Positions 15,418-23,679 of a DNA stretch of 64,000 nt are shown one piece after another (positions within the stretch are counted from its first letter, which is position 1; each line of letters starts with the position of its first letter). Source of the stretch: Streptomyces carminius (GTDB taxonomy: Bacteria > Actinomycetota > Actinomycetes > Streptomycetales > Streptomycetaceae); assembly GCF_002794255.1 (NCBI RefSeq), contig NZ_PGGW01000045.1, forward strand, positions 18,663 to 82,662. The letters are read 5' to 3'. The notes beneath the pieces were generated by a model. It searched no databases and was not told the origin of the DNA. It saw only the letters and a list, made by a program, of their open reading frames with translations. The translations under genes and the position numbers were made by a program.

Positions 15418-16374
15418 GCCCCTGCCCGGCGCGGCGGGACATGCACGGTGACGTCCAGGCCCCCTGGCGCACCGCCGTGCTCGCCGAGCCACGTCCGGCA
15501 AGGCGTTGCCATCCACACCGAACCCTCCCGGGGCGCCCGGCAACTCACGGAGGCACTGTGCTCCCCCTTCCTAGTCGGCAGGCTCCCGCCCTTGCGCCGA
15601 CGGCGGTCCTCGCACCGGGCTCCCCGGGCCCGGCAGTCGCCCCGCGTTGCCCGGCACGGCTTCCCTACGACGACGGCCGGCCGGAGGCCGGTGTCGGTGA
15701 CGGTGACGGTGACGACCTGATGGCCGGTGGAGCGGCGGCGGTTCCTCCTGCCGGAGGCCGCTACGCCCCGGTAGCAGGTGGGCACCGGCCTGTCGTCCAC
15801 GATCGGCACGGCGTCCTTGCGGGACCGCCACCGCGGCCGGAGCGCAGGAGCCGGTCCGAGCGGGTCGGCAGTCCGGCCGGTCGCCGACTTGCCGTCCCAC
15901 CTCCCGCCAAGAGCCCCCTTGGGGTGGTCCGGGGTCCGAACCCTTGACGCCGCGGCGTCCCGAGCCGCCGGCCGCCGCAGCGCCGGGGACGCCACCCACG
16001 GATATCCGGACCACCCGCGAACGCCGACAGCAGGTCCGCGGACTGCTCGACAGGGTGTCGATCCGCTCGAATGCGCCGCCGCTTCCTTCTCGCGTGATCA
16101 CCACAGACACCACCGAATCACGGGACGGAGCCGCTCGTTCGGCAGACCCGCCGCCCGGTGATGTCCTGCGCGGCCGCCGTTTGCAAGCGCTTCTTCGGGC
16201 TCCGTCCCACGGACGAGAAGTCGCTCCACGCGTACGAAGTCGATCTGGCCCCACCGCTGAGCGGACGGAGGTGCTGGGCGCTGGTCCGGCAACGGCTCCG
16301 CTGCCTCCTCAGACCCCTCGGAGAGGACGGTGGAGCGGTGGACTCCGTAGGGGACGCCCGCCTGCCGCCTGCCG
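15418..16374. other. Gene-poor stretch with transposase debris
   Basis: Almost 1 kb without an intact gene. The left half holds an IS5-type transposase relic (15590-15820, minus). The right half shows only unsupported frames and no recognised motif. Confidence 0.5.
15590..15820 (-). pseudogene. IS5-type DDE transposase remnant
   Basis: A minus-strand frame reads KDAVPIVDDRPVPTCYRG, VAASGRRNRRRSTGHQVV, LRPAVVVGKPCRATRGDC and RARGARCEDRRRR. It aligns by eye with the Streptomyces IS5-family segment containing the first catalytic Asp (VDGT.VPT), the SKNYR-S-NHQVV block and the GNRNDCRAW block. Both flanks are unrecognisable and no start is present. Confidence is moderate because the sequence has diverged. 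Confidence 0.5.
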
Positions 16375-16929
16375 TCAGCGCCCGGTGGAGCCGTCGATCC
16401 GCTCGCGGAGGATGTCGGCGTGGCCCGCGTGCCGGCCGGTCTCCTCGATCATGTGCACCAGGACCCATCGCATCGACGGCGCCGAGCCGCGGCGCGGGGG
16501 CCGGGGCGCGGGGCGGGTCAGGTCGGTGCAGGCCTCGATGACCCGGTTCGCCCGCGCGATGGCCTCCCGGTAGTCGGCGAGCACGTCCTCGGCCGTCTCC
16601 TGGGGGGACGGCCTCATGGTCCGGTCCCAGTCCTCGGGCTCCTCGCCCAGGAAGTAGAACCGCTCGACGGCCGCCAGATGCCTGACCAGGCCCAGGAGGC
16701 TGGTTCCCGAGGGCACCCCGCCGGTGCGGACCTGCGGTTCCGGCACCCCTGCGGCCTTGTCCGCGACCGCGTCGCGGAGGTGGTCGAGGAAGCCGAGGAG
16801 GGTGGCCTTCTCGCCGGCTCCGGTCCGCGGAGGTCCGGCGTCCCCCGTCCGTGACGCGGCTTTCCGCGTGCGGGTGGGCGGCACCGTGTCCCGTGCGGCA
16901 CGGGGTGTGCCGTGCGGTCGCGTGCTCAT
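16375..16929 (-). CDS. DinB-family protein (DUF664)
   Basis: A 184-residue protein with the DUF664/DinB four-helix fold: GEKATLLGFLDHLRDAVADK, SLLGLVRHLAAVERFYFLG, RANRVIEACTDL and a C-terminal MRWVLVHMIEETGRHAGHAD. Three histidines in the positions typical of the DinB metal site (RHLAAVE, VHMIEET, RHAGHADILRE) support metal binding. The family includes mycothiol- and bacillithiol-dependent thiol transferases. In Streptomyces a mycothiol-linked detoxification role is plausible but unproven. The ATG overlaps the stop of the upstream methyltransferase gene (ATGA), so the two are translationally coupled. Confidence 0.87.
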   Translation of the reverse strand: MSTRPHGTPRAARDTVPPTRTRKAASRTGDAGPPRTGAGEKATLLGFLDHLRDAVADKAAGVPEPQVRTGGVPSGTSLLGLVRHLAAVERFYFLGEEPEDWDRTMRPSPQETAEDVLADYREAIARANRVIEACTDLTRPAPRPPRRGSAPSMRWVLVHMIEETGRHAGHADILRERIDGSTGR

Positions 16930-17588
16930 CCGGCGGTCCGCCGCAGTACGAGGACGTGGTCGGTGACGGTGGCGGTCTCGCCGGCGGGTCCGGTGGCCCG
17001 GCGCCGGGGTGTGTCCGCGCGCAGGACCCGCCACTGCCCGGGGTCGAGGTCCAGTCCGGCGGCGATCTCGGCGGGGGTGGGACGGCGTGGGGCGGGGTCC
17101 TGGTTCCAGGACCAGGGCGCGGTGGAGCCGTGGTCGACGATCAGCAGCAGGCCGCCGGGCCGCAGGGCCCGTGCGGCGGTGCGCAGTATCCGGTCACGGG
17201 GCAGTGGGAACGGAGTGTGGAGGTACTGCGCGGAGACGAGGTCGAACTCCCCGCCCGGGAAAGTCCGGGCCAGGTCGTGCCGTTCGGCGGTGACGCGGTC
17301 CCCGAGGCCGAGTTCGCGGGCCCGCCCGCGCAACCGTTCGACGGCGGTGGCGGACAGGTCCACGGCGGTGACCTGCCAGCCGCGCCGGGCGAGCCAGAGG
17401 GTGTCACCGCCCGCGCCGCAGCCCAGGTCCAGGGCGGCGCCGGGGCGCAGTGGTCCGGCGGTCTCGGCGAGCAGCGGGTTCACGCGGTCGCTCCGGCCGT
17501 GCCGGGCGGCGTGGTGTTTCTCCCAGAACAGTCCGGCCTCCTCGCCCGCGGGGTCGGCGTGTGCGTGGTCGTTTCGGGTGGTGTCCAT
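16926..17588 (-). CDS. Class I SAM-dependent methyltransferase
   Basis: A 220-residue cytosolic methyltransferase. Motif I (LDLGCGAGGDTLWLA) lies at residues 53-67, the acidic loop end VTAVDLS at about 75, and motif post I/II in GEFDLVSAQYLHTPFPL. The overall layout resembles TehB/thiopurine-type enzymes that methylate small molecules. The substrate is unknown. The ATG at 17588 lies 9 nt after AAGGAGCC; a longer frame to 17657 is not supported. It is the first gene of a two-gene unit with the DinB gene. The methyltransferase plus DinB pairing suggests small-molecule detoxification, which is inference. Confidence 0.88.
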   Translation of the reverse strand: MDTTRNDHAHADPAGEEAGLFWEKHHAARHGRSDRVNPLLAETAGPLRPGAALDLGCGAGGDTLWLARRGWQVTAVDLSATAVERLRGRARELGLGDRVTAERHDLARTFPGGEFDLVSAQYLHTPFPLPRDRILRTAARALRPGGLLLIVDHGSTAPWSWNQDPAPRRPTPAEIAAGLDLDPGQWRVLRADTPRRRATGPAGETATVTDHVLVLRRTAG

Positions 17589-17653
17589 TCGGGGTGGCTC
17601 CTTCGTGGGGTGTCGTCCGCCTGCCGGCGGGGCCGCGGTGCGCGGGCCCGCGG

Positions 17654-18757
17654 TCACCGGGCGGCTCGGCCGCCGAAGAACCTCAGCAGTTCGGCGGTGA
17701 CGAACTCCGGGTTCTCCTCGGGCAGCCAGTGGCCCGCTCCGGGCACCTCGACGGCCCGCGTGATGCGGGTCATGCGGGGTTCGACCGTGGACCGGGTGGA
17801 CTCGAGCATGCCTTCGGCGGTCATGAGCATCACCGGCATGGTGATCGGCGCGGCGGCGGTGTTGTCGCGCTCGTCCTTCTCCAGCGTCCGGTACAGCTCG
17901 AACCCGCCGGTCAGGACCTGTGGTCGGCGGTAGGTGCGGGCGAACTCGTCGATCTGCTCATTCGTGAACGGGGACTTCGCGCCGGGCCCGCCGAAGGCCG
18001 TCCCGCCGTGGGCGACGTACGGGAAGAACAGCGCGAGGTACTCGCGCACGTCGTCGTCCACGAGCGTCTCCGGGAAGGCGTCCTGGTCGTGGAAGGCCAT
18101 GTGCCAGCTCAGCGACCGGTACCGGTCGGCGCTGAGCGCGGGGCCCGGCAGGGGGTAGTCCAGGTGGGCGTACTTGGCGACCTCGTCCGGGTACTGCGCG
18201 GCGTACTGGAAACCGACACCGGCGCCGAGGTCGTGTCCGACGAGGTTGATCCCGCGCAGGCCCAGTTCGCCGGCGACCAGGCCGTGCACATGGCGGGCGA
18301 GGGTGGCCTTGTCGTAGCCGGACGGCGCTCCCCCGCTGTCGCCGAGCCCCGGCAGGTCCAGCGCGTACACCGTGTACCGCTCGGCGAGTTCCGGCATGAT
18401 CCCGCGCCACTCGTACCAGGACTGCGGCCAGCCGTGCAGCAGGACGAGCGGCTCGCCGGTCCCGCCGGTGACGTAGTGCATGCGCACGCCGTCGACGTCG
18501 GCGAACTCGTGGCGGAACAGGCGGTTGAACTCGGCGTCGCCGCGGGTGGCGGAGTCGAAGGCGGGAGCTGCCGGGGTCGCGGCCTCGGCCGCCGGCCGGC
18601 GTGGTGCCTCACCCGGCGGCTGTCCGCCGCCCGTCGCACACGCGGACGCCAGAAGGAGTGCCGCCACGGCTGTCCCCGCGCCCCGCCTCCACCGTGCTCC
18701 GGCCCCGCGGACGGCGGCTGTCCCGCTTCTGTGAACTGTTGCTGCTCTCACGACCAT
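17654..18757 (-). CDS. Exported alpha/beta-hydrolase, epoxide-hydrolase-like lipoprotein
   Basis: A 367-residue hydrolase. The N-terminus has basic residues, a hydrophobic stretch and a lipobox LLASAC (Cys at about residue 41), so it should be a lipid-anchored extracellular protein. The catalytic domain starts near residue 85: oxyanion motif LLHGWPQSWYEW, nucleophile Asp in VGHDLGAGVG, and catalytic His in GAGHWLPEENPE. An Asp nucleophile with HGWP is the pattern of epoxide hydrolases and haloalkane dehalogenases; the lid residues do not decide between them. A cupin regulator is transcribed divergently 80 nt away and is the likely controller. Confidence 0.88.
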   Translation of the reverse strand: MVVRAATVHRSGTAAVRGAGARWRRGAGTAVAALLLASACATGGGQPPGEAPRRPAAEAATPAAPAFDSATRGDAEFNRLFRHEFADVDGVRMHYVTGGTGEPLVLLHGWPQSWYEWRGIMPELAERYTVYALDLPGLGDSGGAPSGYDKATLARHVHGLVAGELGLRGINLVGHDLGAGVGFQYAAQYPDEVAKYAHLDYPLPGPALSADRYRSLSWHMAFHDQDAFPETLVDDDVREYLALFFPYVAHGGTAFGGPGAKSPFTNEQIDEFARTYRRPQVLTGGFELYRTLEKDERDNTAAAPITMPVMLMTAEGMLESTRSTVEPRMTRITRAVEVPGAGHWLPEENPEFVTAELLRFFGGRAAR

Positions 18758-18836
18758 AGGGGGTCACCTCCGCGGACAGCATCACCAGCGCCGTTCCGCA
18801 CTTGCAAGAAAAGTTGCGGATCCGCACCATGGACGG

Positions 18837-19415
18837 ATGAGCAGAACCGGAGAGGACGTCCTGGCGGGAGTCGGGCCGCGGCTGCGCGCCCTGCGACAGG
18901 CGCGGGGCACGACGCTGAAGGCCCTGGCCGCCGAGACCGGCCTCACGCCGAGCACGCTGTCCCGGCTCGAGAACGGGAGACTCCGCCCCACGCTGGAGCA
19001 GTTGCTGCCGCTGGCCCGGGCGCACGGCGTCCCGCTCGACGATCTGGTCCAGGCGCCGCCGACCGGCGACCCGCGCATCCATCTGCGGCCGGTGCGGCGT
19101 GCCGGGCTGGTCCTGGTGCCGCTGACCAGGCGGGCCGGGGGCGTCCAGGCGTACAAGGTGGTCTATCCGCCCGCGGGGCGGGCGCCCACCATGAAGCCGC
19201 AGACCCACGAGGGGTACGAGTGGTTCTACGTCCTCAACGGACAGGTCAGGTTCGTGCTCGGCGAGCAGGAGTTCCGGCTCGGTCCCGGGGAGGCCGCCGA
19301 GTTCGACACCCGTCTGCCGCACTGGATCGGCAGCGCCGGAAACCAGCCCGCGGAGCTGCTGACCCTGTTCGGTCCGCAGGGGGAACGCACCCATCTGTCG
19401 GCGCCCGGCGGGTGA
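18837..19415 (+). CDS. XRE-family regulator with C-terminal cupin domain
   Basis: A 192-residue transcription factor. A helix-turn-helix of the Cro/CI type covers about residues 10-68 (RLRALRQARGTTLKALAAET, SRLENGRLRPTLEQLLPLAR). A cupin sensor domain covers about 105-185 (HEGYEWFYVLNGQVRFVLGE, LGPGEAAEFDTRLPHWIG). Such regulators sense a small molecule in the cupin pocket. The position, divergent from the exported hydrolase gene, suggests it controls that gene and itself. The ATG start is followed directly by the conserved region. Confidence 0.9.
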   Translation: MSRTGEDVLAGVGPRLRALRQARGTTLKALAAETGLTPSTLSRLENGRLRPTLEQLLPLARAHGVPLDDLVQAPPTGDPRIHLRPVRRAGLVLVPLTRRAGGVQAYKVVYPPAGRAPTMKPQTHEGYEWFYVLNGQVRFVLGEQEFRLGPGEAAEFDTRLPHWIGSAGNQPAELLTLFGPQGERTHLSAPGG

Positions 19416-19569
19416 CCGGGTGCCGTGGCAGGTCGGCCCGTCTGCGGTGGCCGTCAGGGCCCGGAACCGGGGTCCTTCCCCGCGGACGGGGCGTCGACCG
19501 GACGGGGCGTCGAGGCCGTGCGGCCCGGGCACAGCGGGCCGCGGGATCCCCGAACGCGGCGGCCGGGCG

Positions 19570-19776
19570 CGGAGGTCCGAGGACGTCGAGGCGGTATCCC
19601 CCGCCGGTCCCCTCGAGGGACGCGACCGGGTAACCGAGTTCGCGCAGGCGGCCGATGTGGCGGCGCACCGTGCGCGGGGTGATGCCGAGTCGTTCGGCCA
19701 CTTCCTCGCCGGACCACCGGCGGCGTGTCCGGAGCAGCGCGAGCAGCCGCGAGGAGGTCTTCCGCATGTCGTCCAT
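19570..19776 (-). pseudogene. WYL/YafY regulator truncated after the HTH domain
   Basis: Starts MDDMRKTSSRLLALLRTRRR, continues WSGEEVAERLGITPRTVRRH and IGRLRELGYPVASLEGTGGG YRLDV, then loses all similarity at about 19570 although the frame stays open to 19246. The WYL and C-terminal domains are missing. The sequence between here and the cupin gene does not restore them in any frame. A bare HTH could in principle still bind DNA, but it is most likely a 3'-deleted gene. It diverges from the VOC gene across operator 2. Confidence 0.8.
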
Positions 19777-19783
19777 CGCGGCG

Positions 19784-19812
19784 CGGTAGAGGACACTCTC
19801 TGTCCTCTACCG
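19784..19812. promoter_or_regulatory. Operator 2 of the WYL-regulated module
   Basis: The perfect inverted repeat CGGTAGAGGACA-CTCTC-TGTCCTCTACCG (12-bp arms, 5-bp spacer) sits just upstream of the truncated WYL gene, facing the VOC gene. The core TAGAGG..CCTCTA and the 5-bp spacer match operator 1. Confidence 0.75.
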
Positions 19813-19931
19813 GTGGAAAGCTGGTCCGCAGGTCACCAGGCAGGCACCACTCCTGGAACACGGTCCGCCGCGCCGTGGGCTCGTCCGGCACAGCGGCACT
19901 CGTTCACCGATTCGAAGGCAAGGAGCGGACC

Positions 19932-20357
19932 ATGTCCGTCACGACCACCACCCACCTGAACTTCCGGGGCGCCGCGCGCGAAGCGCTGGACTTCTACCAG
20001 TCCGTCTTCGGCGGACGCGCCGTCGCCGTCACGTACAAGGACGCCGGCGCCGTGCAGGACGAGAACGAGGCGGACTGGGTGATGTGGGGCGAGGTGACCG
20101 CGGGCAACGGCTTCCACGTCATGGCCTACGACGTGCCCTCGCGACTGCCCTGGAACCAGGGCGAGAACCCGTTCTTCGTCTCCGTGCGCGGTGACGACAC
20201 CGACGAGATCAGCGCCCTGTGGCACAAGCTCGCCGCCGGGGACTCGACGGTCGTGCGGCCGCTGGAGCCCGCGCAGTGGGCGCCGCTGTACGGCATGCTC
20301 ACCGACCGGTTCGGCGTGACCTGGGTCCTGGACGTCGCCGCCCCGTACAACGGCTGA
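19932..20357 (+). CDS. VOC-family PhnB-like protein
   Basis: A 141-residue protein of the vicinal-oxygen-chelate superfamily, PhnB/3-demethylubiquinone-like branch. MSVTTTTHLNFRGAAREALD, FYQSVFGGRAVAVTY, GFHVMAYDVPSRLPWNQGEN, PFFVSVRGDD and LTDRFGVTWVLDVAAPYNG show the full double beta-alpha-beta-beta-beta fold. Such proteins bind a metal or small hydrophobic ligand and often act in resistance or detoxification, but the ligand here is unknown. It is 60 nt upstream of the HTH_42 gene, likely the same operon, downstream of operator 2. It is the intact counterpart of the truncated gene at 12970. Confidence 0.9.
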   Translation: MSVTTTTHLNFRGAAREALDFYQSVFGGRAVAVTYKDAGAVQDENEADWVMWGEVTAGNGFHVMAYDVPSRLPWNQGENPFFVSVRGDDTDEISALWHKLAAGDSTVVRPLEPAQWAPLYGMLTDRFGVTWVLDVAAPYNG

Positions 20358-20416
20358 CCTGCCGGCCGACACCAGGCCGCCGCGGTCGCGCGGCGGCCTG
20401 GGAGGAGAACACCGTC

Positions 20417-21523
20417 ATGACCGTGCTCGGCACGCGCGCCCTCAACCGCGCCACCCTGGCCCGCCAGTTGCTGCTCGACCGCGCGGCCGTACCCGTCCGC
20501 GACGCCGTGGCGCGCCTGTGCGGTCTGCAGGCCCAGGAACCCCAGGAGCCCTTCGTCGGCCTGTGGTCGAGGCTGCGCGCCTTCCAGCCGCGGGAACTGG
20601 ACGACGCGCTGACCGGACGCGAGGTCGTGCGCACGCACCTGATGCGCCGCACCGTCCACCTCGTCACCGCCGGTGACGCGCTGGCCTGGCGGGCCCGCCA
20701 CGACGCGATGCTGCGCCAGCGGGTGCTGGCCACCTACCGCCGCGAACTGGCGGGCATCGACATGGACGAGCTCACCGCGGCCGGGCGGGCGGTGCTGGCC
20801 GACGGGCGGCCCCGCACCATGGCCGAACTCGTCGGGGCCCTGGAGGACCGCTGGTCCGCTTTCCCGCGCCGCGCCCTGGGCGAGCTGCTCGTCGCCGCCC
20901 TGGTCCCGATGGTCCAGCTCCCGCCCCGCGGCCTGTGGCGCATCAGGGCGGGGGTCCGCAACCTGCCCCTGGCCGCCTGGCTCGGTCGCGACATCGACCC
21001 GCTCCCCCCGGACGACGGGACCGACCCGGTCGGGCAGCGTCTGGTGCGGCGCTACCTCGCCGCCCACGGGCCCGCCGCCAGCGCCGACCTGCGCGCCTGG
21101 TGCGGTCTGGCGGGACTGCCCGCCGCGGTCAGGGCCGTCCGCGGGGAACTGATCGCTTTCCGTGACGAACGCGGCCGTGAACTCCTGGACCTGCCCGACG
21201 CGCCGCGCCCGCACCCGGACACCCCCGCGCCCGTCCGGTTCCTGCCCGCGTTCGACAACGCGATCCTCGGCTACCACGACCGCGGACGCATCATCGACAG
21301 AGCCCACCTCGGCCTGTCCGTCGCCGGGCAGCGCGCCGTCCTCGTCGACGGACGGGTGGCCGCCGTCTGGACCGTACGCGACGGGCGGCTCGACATCACG
21401 CCGCTGCGCCCCCTGACCGCCCCGGAACAGGAAGCCGTCCACGCCGAGGCCCGGGAGCTGGCCGCCTTCCTGGACGAGGGCATCGGCCACATCCGGATCA
21501 CGGGCACCGGCGCCGATCGCTGA
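20417..21523 (+). CDS. HTH_42 winged-helix protein, AlkZ-like DNA glycosylase candidate
   Basis: A 368-residue protein of the HTH_42 family (PF06224), made of three tandem winged helices. Opening MTVLGTRALNRATLARQLLL, then CGLQAQEPQEPFVGLWSR with the Gln38-Ala-Gln40 motif, TMAELVGALEDRW, and a C-terminal beta-barrel with VRFLPAFDNAILGYHDRGRI. In AlkZ of Streptomyces sahachiroi, which unhooks azinomycin cross-links, the corresponding Gln-x-Gln is catalytic. Its conservation here supports DNA glycosylase activity, though the substrate lesion is unknown. It is co-transcribed with the VOC gene. Confidence 0.85.
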   Translation: MTVLGTRALNRATLARQLLLDRAAVPVRDAVARLCGLQAQEPQEPFVGLWSRLRAFQPRELDDALTGREVVRTHLMRRTVHLVTAGDALAWRARHDAMLRQRVLATYRRELAGIDMDELTAAGRAVLADGRPRTMAELVGALEDRWSAFPRRALGELLVAALVPMVQLPPRGLWRIRAGVRNLPLAAWLGRDIDPLPPDDGTDPVGQRLVRRYLAAHGPAASADLRAWCGLAGLPAAVRAVRGELIAFRDERGRELLDLPDAPRPHPDTPAPVRFLPAFDNAILGYHDRGRIIDRAHLGLSVAGQRAVLVDGRVAAVWTVRDGRLDITPLRPLTAPEQEAVHAEARELAAFLDEGIGHIRITGTGADR

Positions 21524-21623
21524 CGGCGGGGTCCTCCGCAAGGTCCTCCGCGGCACCGGTGCGGGTTTCCCCCGCCGGGCGGGGCCCCGGGCGAGCCGGG
21601 CCGGCACCGCGGCGAAGCAGGTT

Positions 21624-21660
21624 GGATTTTCCGTCCAGTCGATGTACTTTACGTCCAAGA
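21624..21660 (+). promoter_or_regulatory. Probable promoter/operator of the YheO-type regulator operon
   Basis: A locally AT-rich patch upstream of the regulator gene. It has two direct CGTCCA repeats (from 21632 and 21652) separated by about 20 nt, plus TGGA..TCCA symmetry. No exact -35/-10 pair is claimed. It is the only plausible regulatory segment in front of the operon. Confidence 0.4.
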
Positions 21661-21697
21661 CCTCGGCCCGGAGGGGCCCCGACAAGCTGGAGGACCG

Positions 21698-22537
21698 ATG
21701 CCGCCCGGCCCGTCCCCCGATCGCGGCCCCGGCGGGCGGCGCACCGGCGACGGGTGGCCGGGAGCGGGCGGGCCCGGTGCGTCGGTGCCGCCTTCCCGCC
21801 CGGCGGAGGCAGGGTGCGGGAAGTCCCGGGGGGCGTGTGAGGCGCCGGCCCGGGAGCAGGACGCGATCATCGCCGCGCTGGCCCCGGTGGTCGACGGGAT
21901 CGCCGCGACCCTGGGGTCGTTCTGCGAGGTGGTCGTGCACGACTTCCGCCGCCCCGAGCGCTCCGTGGCGGCCATCGCCGGCTCGGTCACCGGACGCACC
22001 GTCGGCGGCTCGATGAGCGAGATCGGCATGGGGATACTCGCCCGCGGCGACGAGGCGCGTGACGAACTCAACTACGTCACCCGGACCCGCGACGGGAAGC
22101 TGGTCAAGTCTTCCACGATGGTGCTGCGCGACTCCACCGGCACGGTGTTCGGGGCACTGTGCGTGAACCTGGACATCACCGCGGTCAACCAGGTCCACGC
22201 CCTGATCGGCGGTCTCGCCGGTGTCACCACCCCCGCCGCCGTACCGACCACGACCTTCGGTGACGACATCGGCTCCGTGGTGGACGCCGTCGTCGACACC
22301 TACCAGCTGCGGGAGAACAAACCCTGGTCCGACCTCAGCCGCACCGAGCGTCTGGATCTCTTCACCCGCCTGCACGAGCGGGGGGTGTTCGCCGTGCGCC
22401 GCTCGGTCCCGCAGGTCGCCGCCCGGCTCGGCATCTCCCGCGCCTCCGCCTACAACTACCTCGCCGAGGTACGCGCCCGGTCCGCGCGGGACGACGCCGG
22501 GTCCGGCCACACCGCCCCGCAAGGAGAGCAACCATGA
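21698..22537 (+). CDS. YheO/DauR-type transcriptional regulator (PAS-like + HTH)
   Basis: A 279-residue regulator. After a disordered N-terminus of about 50 residues, a YheO-like PAS domain runs from about 55 to 175 (IIAALAPVVDGIAATLGSFC, EVVVHDFRRPERSVAAIAGS, GALCVNLDIT). A C-terminal DauR-like helix-turn-helix runs from about 205 to 262 (SRTERLDLFTRLHERGVFAV, QVAARLGISRASAYNYLAEV). DauR-type proteins regulate amino-acid catabolic genes, including D-amino-acid use. The stop overlaps the ATG of the PLP-dependent dehydratase gene (ATGA), a strong indication that the dehydratase is its target. The ATG follows CTGGAGGA. Confidence 0.88.
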   Translation: MPPGPSPDRGPGGRRTGDGWPGAGGPGASVPPSRPAEAGCGKSRGACEAPAREQDAIIAALAPVVDGIAATLGSFCEVVVHDFRRPERSVAAIAGSVTGRTVGGSMSEIGMGILARGDEARDELNYVTRTRDGKLVKSSTMVLRDSTGTVFGALCVNLDITAVNQVHALIGGLAGVTTPAAVPTTTFGDDIGSVVDAVVDTYQLRENKPWSDLSRTERLDLFTRLHERGVFAVRRSVPQVAARLGISRASAYNYLAEVRARSARDDAGSGHTAPQGEQP

Positions 22538-23502
22538 CGAACCGGCCTCCGGTCACCCTGGACGACGTGCGCGACGCCGCCGCGCGGATCAAGGGCGTCG
22601 CCCACCGCACCCCGGTGCTGCACTCGCGCACCCTGGACGCCCTGGTGGGCGCCGAGGTCTTCCTCAAGTGCGAGAACTTCCAGCGCGTGGGCGCCTTCAA
22701 GTTCCGCGGCGCCTACAACGCCGCCTCCCGGCTCTCCCCGGAACAGGCGGCCCGGGGCATCGCCGCCTACTCCTCCGGCAACCACGCCCAGGCCGTCGCG
22801 CTGGCCGCCCGGGAGATGGGCACCACCGCGGTCATCCTCATGCCCGAGGACACCCCGAAGTCCAAGATGGAGGCCACCGCCGGCTACGGCGCGGAAATCG
22901 TCACCTACGACCGCTACACCGGCGACCGGACCGCCCTCGGCGAGGCGCTGGCCGCCGAACGCGGGCTGGCGCTGATCCCGCCGTACGAGCACCCGCACGT
23001 CATCGCCGGGCAGGGTACCGCCGCGCTGGAACTGATCGAGGAGACCGGGCAGCTGGACGCCCTGGTGGCGCCGGTGGGCGGCGGCGGACTGATGGCCGGG
23101 AGCGCCACCGCCGCCAAGGGACTGCACCCCGCCACCCGGGTGATCGGCGTCGAGCCGGAGGCGGGGGACGACACCCGCCGCTCCCTGGCCGCGGGCGAGC
23201 GCGTCACCATCCCGGTGCCGCGCACCATCGCCGACGGCCAGGCCGCCGAGGCCCCCGGCGAGCTGACCTTCTCGGTCAACCGGCGCCTGGTGGACGAGAT
23301 CGCGCTGGTCGACGACGACGAGATCCGCGCGGCGATGCGGTTCGCCTTCGAAAGGCTGAAGACCGTCCTGGAGCCCAGCGGCGCCACACCGCTGGCCGCC
23401 CTGCTCTCCGGCCGCCTCGAACGGCTCCCGCGCCGCGTCGGGGTGATCCTCTCCGGAGGCAACATCAGCGCGCGGCGCTTCGCCGAGCTGTGCGGCGGCT
23501 GA
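22534..23502 (+). CDS. PLP-dependent threonine/serine dehydratase-like (hydroxyaspartate lyase candidate)
   Basis: A 322-residue fold-type II PLP enzyme. The PLP lysine is in GAFKFRGAYNA, SSGNHAQAVALAA binds the substrate carboxylate, and VGGGGLMAGSA holds the phosphate. It lacks the regulatory ACT domain of biosynthetic threonine deaminases and has the compact length of catabolic dehydratases, serine racemases and threo-3-hydroxyaspartate ammonia-lyases. A DauR-type regulator partner is common for hydroxyaspartate or D-amino-acid enzymes, so a beta-hydroxy-amino-acid lyase producing a 2-oxo acid and ammonia is the best guess. A strong terminator follows. Confidence 0.88.
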   Translation: MTNRPPVTLDDVRDAAARIKGVAHRTPVLHSRTLDALVGAEVFLKCENFQRVGAFKFRGAYNAASRLSPEQAARGIAAYSSGNHAQAVALAAREMGTTAVILMPEDTPKSKMEATAGYGAEIVTYDRYTGDRTALGEALAAERGLALIPPYEHPHVIAGQGTAALELIEETGQLDALVAPVGGGGLMAGSATAAKGLHPATRVIGVEPEAGDDTRRSLAAGERVTIPVPRTIADGQAAEAPGELTFSVNRRLVDEIALVDDDEIRAAMRFAFERLKTVLEPSGATPLAALLSGRLERLPRRVGVILSGGNISARRFAELCGG

Positions 23503-23524
23503 GACCCGCCGGCTCCCGGAAGAC

Positions 23525-23548
23525 CCCCGCCGCGGGTTCGCGGCGGGG
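23525..23548 (+). terminator. Hairpin terminator after the dehydratase gene
   Basis: A perfect 10-bp stem with a GGTT loop, 22 nt after the dehydratase stop codon. Confidence 0.8.
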
Positions 23549-23627
23549 TGTTCACCGCCCGGCACCGTCGGCACCAGGCCGCGCGTCCGTACCGGGCTCC
23601 CTTCCTCGGCGTGCCCACCCCTTGCTC

Positions 23628-23650
23628 AACCTATCGAATATCGATAGGTT
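23628..23650. promoter_or_regulatory. AT-rich palindromic operator upstream of the DUF2975/XRE pair
   Basis: The inverted repeat AACCTATCGA-ATA-TCGATAGGTT (10-bp arms) stands out in GC-rich surroundings, 30 nt before the DUF2975 start codon. Position and symmetry fit an autoregulatory site for the small XRE protein encoded downstream. Confidence 0.75.
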
Positions 23651-23679
23651 TCCATCGTTGCTCGATTGAAGGAGAGACG

